Source: Pseudomonadota bacterium (lineage in GTDB: Bacteria; Pseudomonadota; Gammaproteobacteria; Xanthomonadales; Xanthomonadaceae). Taken from it: DNA of 5,366 nt. The position numbers were made by a program, and so were the translations under genes. The stretch is taken from the NCBI GenBank assembly GCA_023388955.1, contig JAEWFH010000124.1:1-5366 (forward strand). The letters run 5' to 3'. Below the pieces are notes generated by a model that was not told where the DNA came from, did not search any database, and saw only the letters and a list, made by a program, of their open reading frames with translations. Shown in pieces: positions 1 through 5,366 of this stretch (within the stretch, counting starts at the first letter, position 1; each line of letters opens with the position of its first letter).

Positions 1-953
1 GCGGCGCCGAGCAGGCCGGGGTTGGGGTGGGTGGCGACCTGCACCGAGACCTGTTCGAGGTAGGCGGCGAAGCGGCCCTTGGCGAGGAAGCGCTCGCGGA
101 ACGCGCTGCTGCGCAGGAACGGGATGAAGCGCGGGACGATGCCGCCGGCGATCATCACCGTGCGCGCGCCGTGGACGAGGGCGACATCGCCGGCGACGCT
201 GCCCAGGATCGCGCAGAAGCGCGCCAGCGCGCGGCGGGCGACGACGTCGTGGCCGTCGAGCGCGGCGGCGACCACCTCGGCCGGGTCGCGCAGTTGCGGC
301 GGCTGGCCGCTGCCGGCATCGAGCCCGCGCAACACCGCGTCGATGCAGGCCAGGCCACTGCCCGACAGCACCCGCTCGTAGGAGGTGCGGCCGTGGCGGG
401 CGTTCATCCAGCGCGCGATCTCCTGCTCCTCGTCGCCCAGCGGGGCGAACGCGACGTGGCCGCCTTCGGTCTCGACCACGCGCCAGTCGCCCTCGCCACC
501 GACCAGCAGGCCGACGCCGAAGCCGGTACCGGGACCGAGCACGCTGACCGGCCCGCGCAGGCTGTCGCCGGCCGGACCGTACAGCGCAACGCGGTCGGAC
601 AGCCCCAGTACGGGCACCGCCCAGCCGACCGCACCGAAGTCGTTGATCAACCGCAGCTCATCGAGCCCAAGCGCGGCCTGCAGCTCGGTGCGGTTGAACG
701 ACCAGGCGCGGTTGGTCAGGCGGATCTCGTCGCCGGTGATCGGGCAGGCCAGTGCGATCGCGGCGCGACGCGGGCGGGCACCGGCCAGCGACAGGTAGTG
801 CTCGGCGGCGTGTTGCAGGCTGGCGAAACGGGCGTTCTCCAGCGACTGCGGATGCAGCAACTGCGGCTCCGCCTCGGCCGGGTCGACCAGCGCGAAGCGG
901 GCGTTGGTGCCGCCGATGTCGGCGATCAGCTCGAGCCGGTCGTCGGTAGTCAC
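1..953 (-). CDS. glk: Glucokinase (Glk family, hexokinase/actin-fold), C-terminal end cut by window edge
   Basis: Cytoplasmic ATP-dependent glucokinase, converting glucose to glucose-6-phosphate, the substrate of the Zwf encoded upstream. 317 codons are visible; the family is about 320-340 residues, so only the last few are missing. Visible motifs: the phosphate-binding loop DIGGTNARFAL (12-22), LINDFGAV (102-109) with the catalytic Asp105, LGPGTGFGVG (139-148), ETEGGH (161-166) with sugar-binding Glu163 and His166, SYERVLSG (191-198) with sugar-binding Glu193, IAGGIVPR (268-275), and the typical C-terminal HPNPGLLGA (309-317). The residue roles are inferred from E. coli Glk. The start is GTG at 953-951, chosen because the family N-terminus begins right there, no ATG fits, and a strong AGGAGGT lies 6 bases upstream. 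The GTG overlaps the edd stop (GTGA), which implies translational coupling. This is a Pfam-type bacterial glucokinase, not an ROK kinase. It looks intact as far as it can be read. Confidence 0.95.
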   Translation of the reverse strand, partial: MTTDDRLELIADIGGTNARFALVDPAEAEPQLLHPQSLENARFASLQHAAEHYLSLAGARPRRAAIALACPITGDEIRLTNRAWSFNRTELQAALGLDELRLINDFGAVGWAVPVLGLSDRVALYGPAGDSLRGPVSVLGPGTGFGVGLLVGGEGDWRVVETEGGHVAFAPLGDEEQEIARWMNARHGRTSYERVLSGSGLACIDAVLRGLDAGSGQPPQLRDPAEVVAAALDGHDVVARRALARFCAILGSVAGDVALVHGARTVMIAGGIVPRFIPFLRSSAFRERFLAKGRFAAYLEQVSVQVATHPNPGLLGA

Positions 954-2809
954 GCCTTGACCTCCTCCCGCGCCCGCACCTGGCCCGGCGGCCCCTCGAA
1001 CAGGCTGCACGCGCCCTGCTCGGCGGTGCCGGCACTGGCCCGCATCAGCCCGAACAGCTCGCGCCCCATGCCGGTATGGCTGGAGGCACCGGCCTCGAAG
1101 GCTGGCGTGCGCGCCTGCCACTCGGCCGGGTCGACCTGCACTTCCAGGGTGCCGGCCTCGGCGTCGATGTGGATGGCGTCGCCATCACGCAGGCGCGCGA
1201 TCGCGCCGCCATCGACCGCCTCGGGAGTGACGTGGATCGCCGCAAGCACCTTGCCCGACGCGCCCGACATGCGGCCGTCGGTCAGCAGCGCGATGCGCTG
1301 GCCGCGGTCCTGCAGCACGCCGAGGGTCGGGGTCAGCTTGTGCAGCTCGGGCATGCCGTTGGCGCGCGGCCCCTGCCCGCGCACCACGCAGACGAAGTCG
1401 CCTTCAAGCTCCCCGCGCTTGAACGCTTCAAGCACGGCGTCCTGCGAGTCGAACAGCTTCGCCGGCGCGGTGATGGCGCGGTGCCCGGGCGCGACCGCGG
1501 AAATCTTGACGATGGCGCGGCCGAGGTTGCCCTCGAGCCGGCGCAACCCGCCTTCGCTGTCGAACGGCTCGCCGACACCGCGCAGGACCGCGGTGTCCAG
1601 CGACGCCGCCGGCGGTTCGCGCCAGCGCAGGGCGAGGTCATCCAGCCACGGCTCCACCGCCTGCTGGCGCAGGTCGCCGCCGTGCACGCAGGCGATGTCC
1701 GGGTGCAGCAGGCCGGCGCCGATCAGTTCGCGGATCGCGAAGCCGAGGCCGCCGGCGGCGTGGAAGTGGTTCACGTCGGCGCCGCCGTTGGGATAGATCC
1801 GCGCCAGCAGCGGGGTCACCCGCGACAGCGCGTCGAGGTCGTCCCAGTCGATCACGATGCCGGCCGCGCGCGCGATGGCGACCAGGTGGATCGCATGGTT
1901 GGTCGAGCCACCGGTCGCGGCCAGGCCGACCATCGCGTTGACGATCGCCTTCTCGTCGACGGTGTGGCCCAGCGGGCGCCAGTCCCCGCCCAGCGAGGTG
2001 ATGCGCAGTGCCTGCTCGGTGGCCGCGACCGTGAGCGCATCACGCAGCGGCGTTCCGGGATTGACGAAGGCCGCGCCGGGCATGTGCAGGCCCATCACCT
2101 CCATCAGCATCTGGTTGGAGTTGGCGGTGCCGTAGAAGGTGCAGGTGCCCGGGCCGTGGTAGCTCTGCGATTCGGCCTCCAGCAGCTCCTCGCGGCTGGC
2201 ACGGCCTTCGGCGTAGCGCTGGCGCACCGCCGCCTTTTCGCGATTGGGCAGGCCCGAGGGCATCGGCCCGGCGGGCACGAACAGCACCGGCAGGTGGCCG
2301 AAGCTGAGCGCGCCGATCAGCAGGCCGGGCACGATCTTGTCGCACACGCCCAGCAGCAGCGCGGCATCGAACATGTCGTGGCTCAGCGCGACCGCGGTGG
2401 CCAGCGCGATGGTGTCGCGCGAGAACAGCGACAGCTCCATGCCGGCGCGGCCCTGGGTGACGCCGTCGCACATCGCCGGCACGCCGCCGGCGACCTGGGC
2501 ACTGCCGCCGGCATTGCGCGCGGCCATGCGGATCAGCGCCGGGTACGGCTCCAGCGGCTGGTGTGCCGACAGCATGTCGTTGTAGGCAGTGACGATGCCG
2601 ACGTTGCCGGCGTGGCCGGCGCGCAACGCCGGCTTGTCCGCGCCGGAGGCGGCAAAGCCGTGGGCGAGGTTGCCGCACGACAGCCGCATGCGTGCCGGGC
2701 CCTGCACGCGCGCGGCCTCGATGCGCCGCAGGTAGTCGGCGCGGGAGGCGCGGCTGCGCTCGACGATGCGCGCGGTGACGCGCTCCAGGGTGGGGTGAAG
2801 ACGGGTCAT
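950..2809 (-). CDS. edd: 6-phosphogluconate dehydratase (Entner-Doudoroff dehydratase)
   Basis: Dehydrates 6-phosphogluconate to 2-keto-3-deoxy-6-phosphogluconate, the committed Entner-Doudoroff step. It is a cytoplasmic iron-sulfur enzyme of the IlvD/Edd family. The product is 619 residues (E. coli Edd is about 603) and is recognisably collinear with it: RVTARIVERSR (10-20), CGNLAHGFA (45-53), YNDMLSAHQP (76-85), GGVPAMCDGVTQG (108-120), the family signature CDKIVPG (156-162), GPGTCTFYGTANSNQ (219-233), and the second signature LLTDGRMSGAS (508-518). Cys156 and Cys223 are the probable cluster ligands; Cys114 is a possible third (inference). The open frame continues upstream to 3379, but the ATG at 2809 matches the family N-terminus and has AGGAG 7 bases before it. 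The start overlaps the pgl stop (ATGA) and the stop overlaps the glk start. About 15 residues after ...CSLF extend past the E. coli end. A dihydroxy-acid dehydratase (IlvD) is excluded by the Edd-specific motifs and the context. Confidence 0.97.
   Translation of the reverse strand: MTRLHPTLERVTARIVERSRASRADYLRRIEAARVQGPARMRLSCGNLAHGFAASGADKPALRAGHAGNVGIVTAYNDMLSAHQPLEPYPALIRMAARNAGGSAQVAGGVPAMCDGVTQGRAGMELSLFSRDTIALATAVALSHDMFDAALLLGVCDKIVPGLLIGALSFGHLPVLFVPAGPMPSGLPNREKAAVRQRYAEGRASREELLEAESQSYHGPGTCTFYGTANSNQMLMEVMGLHMPGAAFVNPGTPLRDALTVAATEQALRITSLGGDWRPLGHTVDEKAIVNAMVGLAATGGSTNHAIHLVAIARAAGIVIDWDDLDALSRVTPLLARIYPNGGADVNHFHAAGGLGFAIRELIGAGLLHPDIACVHGGDLRQQAVEPWLDDLALRWREPPAASLDTAVLRGVGEPFDSEGGLRRLEGNLGRAIVKISAVAPGHRAITAPAKLFDSQDAVLEAFKRGELEGDFVCVVRGQGPRANGMPELHKLTPTLGVLQDRGQRIALLTDGRMSGASGKVLAAIHVTPEAVDGGAIARLRDGDAIHIDAEAGTLEVQVDPAEWQARTPAFEAGASSHTGMGRELFGLMRASAGTAEQGACSLFEGPPGQVRAREEVKA
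960..968 (-). promoter_or_regulatory. Shine-Dalgarno of glk
   Basis: The minus strand reads GGAGGAGGT, which contains the near-ideal AGGAGGT (960-966) complementary to the 16S rRNA 3' end, followed by 6 bases and the GTG start at 953. It lies inside the last codons of edd (encoding ...REEVKA). It decides the glk start: a strong site compensates for the weaker GTG codon. Confidence 0.85.
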
Positions 2810-3516
2810 GGGGCGGCTCCTGGGCACCAGTGCACCTGCACCTGCGTGCCCGGCGCGTGCAGGATGGCGGCGACCGGGCGCCGCAGCGGATCGGGGTCGG
2901 CCATCGCGGCCTCGAGTACCGTGCGTTTCTCCGCGCCGGTCACCAGCAGATGCAGCGTACGGGCACGCAACAGGCGGCGCACGGACAGGCTGATGCGCGG
3001 GTACGGCGCTTCCGGCGGCAGCGGCTCGGGGTCGATGCGGCAGGCATCCAGCGCCGGGTCGAAGCCGCGCGCCAGCCGCCGCGCGCCCGGGAACAGCGAG
3101 GCGGTATGGCCGTCGGTCCCCATTCCCAGCACCACCGCGTCGAACCTGCACCGCAGCCCATCGAGCAGCGCCTGGGCGTGCTGTTCGGAGGCGTCGGGGT
3201 CGCCCTCCGGGACGGTGAGCGGGGCGAGCCGGATTCCCGTGGCGGCACCGAATGCCTCCGCCAGGCCCCGCAGGTTGGATGCATCGTGGCCGTGCGGCAC
3301 GCAGCGCTCGTCGGTTGGCATCACGGTCACCCGGCCCCAGTCCAGCGTCGCCTGCGCCAGGCGTGCGTAGACCGGCCACGGGGTGCGGCCGCCCGCCAGC
3401 ACGAGGACGGCGCGTCCATCCCGCGCCAGGCCGTCGGCGCAGGACCGGGCGAGTTCGCCGGCCAGCGTGTCGGCCAGGCTCGCGGTGTCCGGGTACTCGT
3501 GCAGGTTCCAGCCCAT
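2806..3516 (-). CDS. pgl: 6-phosphogluconolactonase (DevB/SOL type)
   Basis: Hydrolyses 6-phosphoglucono-delta-lactone, the Zwf product, to 6-phosphogluconate, the Edd substrate; cytoplasmic. It has 236 residues, normal for the DevB/SOL family and much shorter than the beta-propeller YbhE type. Visible motifs: AGGRTP (41-46) as the phosphate-binding loop, TDERCVP (68-74), ASN (79-81), the signature LGMGTDGHTASLFPG (130-144) with the presumed catalytic His137, RISLSVRRLL (174-183), and TGAEKR (193-198). The related glucosamine-6-phosphate deaminases (NagB) share the fold, but the GTDGHTASLFPG motif and the zwf/edd neighbours settle the call. The open frame extends upstream to 3717 through the end of zwf. 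I chose the ATG at 3516 because MGWNLHEYPD starts the domain properly and a GAGGAG sits just before it. It begins 10 bases after the zwf stop, and its TGA overlaps the edd ATG. Confidence 0.95.
   Translation of the reverse strand: MGWNLHEYPDTASLADTLAGELARSCADGLARDGRAVLVLAGGRTPWPVYARLAQATLDWGRVTVMPTDERCVPHGHDASNLRGLAEAFGAATGIRLAPLTVPEGDPDASEQHAQALLDGLRCRFDAVVLGMGTDGHTASLFPGARRLARGFDPALDACRIDPEPLPPEAPYPRISLSVRRLLRARTLHLLVTGAEKRTVLEAAMADPDPLRRPVAAILHAPGTQVQVHWCPGAAP
2817..2821 (-). promoter_or_regulatory. Shine-Dalgarno of edd
   Basis: The minus strand reads AGGAG, then 7 bases (CCGCCCC), then the ATG at 2809. It lies within the 3' end of pgl and supports the short start of edd over the upstream extension of the open frame. 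Confidence 0.75.
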
Positions 3517-3522
3517 CGTGTG

Positions 3523-3528
3523 CTCCTC
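3523..3528 (-). promoter_or_regulatory. Shine-Dalgarno of pgl
   Basis: The minus strand reads GAGGAG overlapping the zwf TGA stop (3527-3529), followed by CACACG and the ATG at 3516. It fixes the pgl start and places reinitiation directly at the end of zwf translation. The stretch GGAGCACACGATGG nearly repeats the zwf initiation region. Confidence 0.8.
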
Positions 3529-4990
3529 ACTCCCGCCAGGCATGGCCGTGGCGCTCGGCCAGGGTGACCGCGCGCGCCGGGCCCCAGGTGCCGGCCTGGT
3601 AGGGGCGCGGGGCCATCGCATGGGTGTTCCAGCCGTCGCGGATCCCGTCCACCCAGGCCCAGGCGGCCTCGGTTTCGTCGCGACGCACGAACAGGGTGCC
3701 GTTGCCTTCCAGCGCATCCAGGTACAGGCGCTCGTAGGCCGGCCGGCGGCGCAGGCCGCCGAACTCGGCCTGCATGTCCAGGTCCAGCGCGACCCGCGAC
3801 AACCGCAGCCCCTGCCGGTCCAGGCCCGGGGTCTTGGTCATCATCCGCAGCTCGATGTGCTCCTGCGGCTGCAGGCCGATCACCAGCGCGTTGGGCTCCA
3901 GCCGGGCACCACCGTGGTCGAAGATCGAGTGCGGCACGTCGCGGAACTGCACGTAGATCTCGGTGCTGCGCCGCGGCATGCGCTTGCCGGTGCGCAGGTA
4001 GAACGGAACGCCCTTCCAGCGCCAGTTGTCGATCTGCGCGCGCAGGGCGACGAAGGTCTCGGTATCGCTGTCGCGGCCCAGCTCGTCGCGGTAGCCGGGC
4101 ACGGCGACGCCATCGACGGCCCCGGCCAGATACTGCCCGGCCACGGTCTCGGCCGCCACTTCGGCCGCGCCGATCGGACGCAGCGAGTGCAGCACCTTCA
4201 GTTTCTCGTTGCGCACCGCGGTCGGCTCGAAGCGCGAGGGCGGCTCGGACGCGAACAGGCACAGCAGCTGCAGCAGGTGGTTCTGCAGCATGTCGCGCAT
4301 CGCCCCGGAGCCGTCGTAGTAGTCCCCCCGCCCTTCCACCCCCACGGTCTCGGCGACGCTGATCTGCACCTGCTCGATGTGGCGGGCGTTCCACAGCGGC
4401 TCGAACAGCGCGTTGCCGAAGCGCAGCGCGATCAGGTTCTGCACCCCTTCCTTGCCCAGGTAGTGGTCGACCCGGTAGACGCGGTCCTCGTCGAAGAAGC
4501 GGCCGACGTCGTCGTTGATCGTCCTCGCGCTGGCCAGGTCGTGGCCGAGGGGCTTTTCCAGCATCACCCGGGTGCCTTCGCCGGCCAGCCCCCGGGCACC
4601 CAGCGACGCGCATACCGGTGCGTACCAGGCTGGCGCGGTGCTCAGGTGGTAGAGCGCGTCGCCGCCCTCGCCCATGTGCGCCAGCACCTCGCCGAGCCGG
4701 GCCAGGTCAGCGGGATCATCCAGCGCGGCGGGTTGGTACTCCATGCGCTCCAGCAGCGCGGCGAGCGTTCGCGGGTCCTGTTCGCCGGCGGGGACATACC
4801 TTCCGATCGCTTCGGCGACCTGCGTCCGCCAGGCGGCACTGTCCTGGCCGGTGCGGGCCGTGCCGAGGATGCGCAGCCGCGGCGGCAACAGGCCGTCGCG
4901 CTGCAGACCGTAGAGCGAGGGCAGCAGCATGCGCTGCGCCAGGTCGCCGGTGGCGCCGAAGATCGTCAGCAGGGAAGCGGCCTCGGCCAT
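3527..4990 (-). CDS. zwf: Glucose-6-phosphate 1-dehydrogenase
   Basis: Oxidises glucose-6-phosphate to 6-phosphoglucono-delta-lactone with reduction of NADP+ (some bacterial enzymes also use NAD+). This is the entry to both the oxidative pentose phosphate and Entner-Doudoroff routes. It has 487 residues (E. coli Zwf is 491). Visible motifs: the N-terminal nucleotide loop FGATGDLAQR (11-20), EKPLG (144-148) with Lys145, RVDHYLGKE (172-180) with substrate-binding His175/Lys179 and Asp174, YYDGSGAMRDMLQNH (223-237) with the general base His237, and RTGKR (332-336) with Lys335. Roles are assigned by analogy to the Leuconostoc enzyme. Position 21, Lys in many homologues, is Met here. In-frame ATGs at 5050 and 5002 exist; the ATG at 4990 is preferred because GGAG lies 6 bases upstream and the residues before it have no family character. 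It is first in the tight zwf-pgl-edd-glk cluster, 103 bases after the preceding gene. Confidence 0.96.
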   Translation of the reverse strand: MAEAASLLTIFGATGDLAQRMLLPSLYGLQRDGLLPPRLRILGTARTGQDSAAWRTQVAEAIGRYVPAGEQDPRTLAALLERMEYQPAALDDPADLARLGEVLAHMGEGGDALYHLSTAPAWYAPVCASLGARGLAGEGTRVMLEKPLGHDLASARTINDDVGRFFDEDRVYRVDHYLGKEGVQNLIALRFGNALFEPLWNARHIEQVQISVAETVGVEGRGDYYDGSGAMRDMLQNHLLQLLCLFASEPPSRFEPTAVRNEKLKVLHSLRPIGAAEVAAETVAGQYLAGAVDGVAVPGYRDELGRDSDTETFVALRAQIDNWRWKGVPFYLRTGKRMPRRSTEIYVQFRDVPHSIFDHGGARLEPNALVIGLQPQEHIELRMMTKTPGLDRQGLRLSRVALDLDMQAEFGGLRRRPAYERLYLDALEGNGTLFVRRDETEAAWAWVDGIRDGWNTHAMAPRPYQAGTWGPARAVTLAERHGHAWRE

Positions 4991-5015
4991 CGCGTGCTCC
5001 ATCCCGGGAGCCGCA
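4991..5015 (-). promoter_or_regulatory. Possible hairpin sequestering the zwf ribosome binding site
   Basis: In the transcript, GCUCC (5007-5011) can pair with GGAGC (4996-5000), which contains the Shine-Dalgarno, across a 6-base loop CGGGAU. Allowing one bulged A (4995), the stem extends by UGCG (5012-5015) with CGCG (4991-4994), three Watson-Crick pairs and one G-U. It ends right at the zwf ATG. The pairing is seen directly. A regulatory role is inference only, since GC-rich leaders form such stems by chance. Confidence 0.35.
4997..5000 (-). promoter_or_regulatory. Shine-Dalgarno of zwf
   Basis: The minus strand reads GGAG, then CACGCG (6 bases), then the ATG at 4990. It decides between three in-frame ATGs: neither 5002 nor 5050 has a comparable purine run at proper spacing. 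The site can pair with GCTCC a few bases upstream (see the hairpin entry). Confidence 0.7.
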
Positions 5016-5066
5016 GCGTAGCCGGGACCCGGAGGGCCCCGCCGATGCATACGTTTTCACGCAGAC

Positions 5067-5084
5067 CGGCCCGGTGCCGGGCCG
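5067..5084 (-). repeat. Perfect 8-bp inverted repeat, possible weak terminator stem after the upstream gene
   Basis: The sequence CGGCCCGG-TG-CCGGGCCG (plus strand) is a perfect 8-base inverted repeat with a 2-base centre, about 10 bases past the stop of the glutathione transferase gene. As RNA it would form a strong GC stem (realistically 7 pairs with a 4-base loop). No run of U follows on either strand, so it is not a canonical intrinsic terminator. It could stabilise a 3' end, cause pausing, or be an operator or chance GC structure. Confidence 0.45.
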
Positions 5085-5093
5085 CGCCGCGTG

Positions 5094-5366
5094 TCAGCCG
5101 GCGTGTGCCGGCAGGTGCTCGCGCCCGTGCGCCGCATCCAGGTCCTGCACCGGCCCCAGCGGCACGATGCGGTTGGGATTGATGGTCGGGTGGCTGCGGT
5201 AGTAGTGCTGCTTGATGTGGTCGAAGTCGACGGTGCCGGCGACGCCCGGCCACTGGTACAGCTCGCGCAGGTAGCCGGACAGGTGCGGGTAGTCGGCGAT
5301 GCGGCGCAGGTTGCACTTGAAGTGGCCGTGGTAGACGGGGTCGAAGCGCACCAGGGTGGTGAACAG
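5094..5366 (-). CDS. Glutathionyl-hydroquinone reductase (YqjG/Ecm4/Xi-class glutathione transferase), C-terminal part only
   Basis: The last 90 residues plus stop are visible; the N-terminal thioredoxin-like domain with the catalytic Cys lies beyond the right edge. The family removes glutathione from glutathionyl-hydroquinones, forming the hydroquinone with a second GSH. The visible part is the end of the helical C-terminal domain and is collinear with E. coli YqjG: LFTTLVRFDPVY (1-12), HFKCNLRRI (15-23), YLRELYQWPGV (32-42), DFDHIKQHYYRSH (47-59), TINPNRIVPLGP (61-72), ending LDAAHGREHLPAHAG. Tyr55 of the fragment appears to match the active-site Tyr296 of YqjG in HYFRSH, by my recollection and counting. 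The HYxRSHxTINP block is specific to this class and argues against an ordinary glutathione S-transferase. It is codirectional with zwf across a 103-base gap, so probably a separate unit. A functional tie is conceivable through NADPH-dependent glutathione reduction, but that is speculation. Confidence 0.92.
   Translation of the reverse strand: MFTTLVRFDPVYHGHFKCNLRRIADYPHLSGYLRELYQWPGVAGTVDFDHIKQHYYRSHPTINPNRIVPLGPVQDLDAAHGREHLPAHAG

Larger units (their letters stand above)
4991..5093 (-). promoter_or_regulatory. Intergenic leader region upstream of zwf
   Basis: This is the only sizeable non-coding gap in the window and the likeliest place for the promoter of the zwf-pgl-edd-glk cluster. It holds one short AT-richer island (minus strand GTGAAAACGTATGCATC, 5044-5060), the perfect inverted repeat at 5067-5084, an 11-base palindrome CCGGGACCCGG (5022-5032), and the stem at the zwf start. 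I could not find a convincing -35/-10 pair, nor a HexR-like site of the TGTAATTAAATTACA type. The promoter assignment therefore rests on position alone. Read-through from the upstream gene is also possible. Confidence 0.35.

Noticed and set aside
2810..3379. N-terminal extension of edd to 3379
   Set aside because: The extra residues overlap pgl in another frame and have no similarity to Edd; the ATG at 2809 has a Shine-Dalgarno and matches the family N-terminus.
3517..3717. N-terminal extension of pgl to 3717
   Set aside because: It overlaps the 3' end of zwf, whose C-terminal sequence is clearly real in its own frame; the ATG at 3516 has its own ribosome site.
4991..5050. Earlier zwf starts at 5050 and 5002
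   Set aside because: The added residues (Gly/Pro/Ala-rich) do not resemble Zwf N-termini, and neither ATG has a good Shine-Dalgarno. The 5002 start, adding only four residues, cannot be fully excluded.
5044..5060. Sigma-70 promoter in the AT-richer island
   Set aside because: TATGCA could pass as a poor -10, but no acceptable -35 stands 16-18 bases upstream, and GTGAAA as a -35 has no -10 at proper spacing.
5067..5084. Canonical intrinsic terminator
   Set aside because: The stem is perfect, but no T-run follows on either strand, so it was listed only as an inverted repeat.
27..5182. Very long plus-strand open frames (27-1796, 1076-3370, 3383-5182; about 590, 760 and 600 codons)
   Set aside because: They are antisense to glk, edd, pgl and zwf. 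Their translations are rich in Arg, Ala, Gly, Gln and His with no family motifs, as expected opposite high-GC genes where stop codons are rare. The minus-strand genes have unmistakable family motifs and proper ribosome sites.
1..5366. Mobile elements, CRISPR arrays, tRNA/rRNA genes, riboswitches, defence or other novel systems
   Set aside because: The window is filled by five housekeeping-type genes with uniform composition; I saw no repeat array, transposase, structured RNA gene or unexplained coding region.

Overview
The window is very GC-rich (estimated by eye at about 70%) and has bacterial gene organisation. All five genes lie on the minus strand and are packed almost end to end. Protein style, GC content and gene content suggest a high-GC gammaproteobacterium of the Xanthomonadaceae/Lysobacteraceae type (Lysobacter, Luteimonas, Stenotrophomonas, Xanthomonas and relatives). 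That placement is an inference from remembered family sequences, not from a search.

In transcription order (high to low coordinates) the layout is as follows. First comes the C-terminal 90 codons of a glutathionyl-hydroquinone reductase (YqjG/Ecm4-type glutathione transferase, 5094-5366, cut by the right edge). Next is a 103-base intergenic region (4991-5093) with inverted repeats. Then follow zwf (glucose-6-phosphate dehydrogenase, 3527-4990), pgl (6-phosphogluconolactonase, 2806-3516), edd (6-phosphogluconate dehydratase, 950-2809) and glk (glucokinase, 1-953, cut by the left edge just before its end).

The last four genes form one tight cluster. There are 10 bases between zwf and pgl, a 4-base ATGA overlap between pgl and edd, and a 4-base GTGA overlap between edd and glk. 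Each start has a purine-rich Shine-Dalgarno sequence. Together the four enzymes take glucose to glucose-6-phosphate (Glk), to 6-phosphogluconolactone with NAD(P)H production (Zwf), to 6-phosphogluconate (Pgl), and to 2-keto-3-deoxy-6-phosphogluconate (Edd). This is the oxidative entry plus the first committed step of the Entner-Doudoroff pathway. The aldolase gene eda and a HexR-type regulator are not in the window; they may lie beyond base 1 or elsewhere.

The region is mostly ordinary central metabolism. I see no mobile element, CRISPR array, RNA gene or novel defence-like system. The points most worth a second look are a possible hairpin that hides the zwf ribosome binding site, a 13/14-base match between the zwf and pgl initiation regions, the near-ideal Shine-Dalgarno and GTG start of glk inside the edd tail, and Met at a usually conserved Lys in the Zwf nucleotide-binding loop. 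Very long open frames on the plus strand are antisense shadows of these genes.
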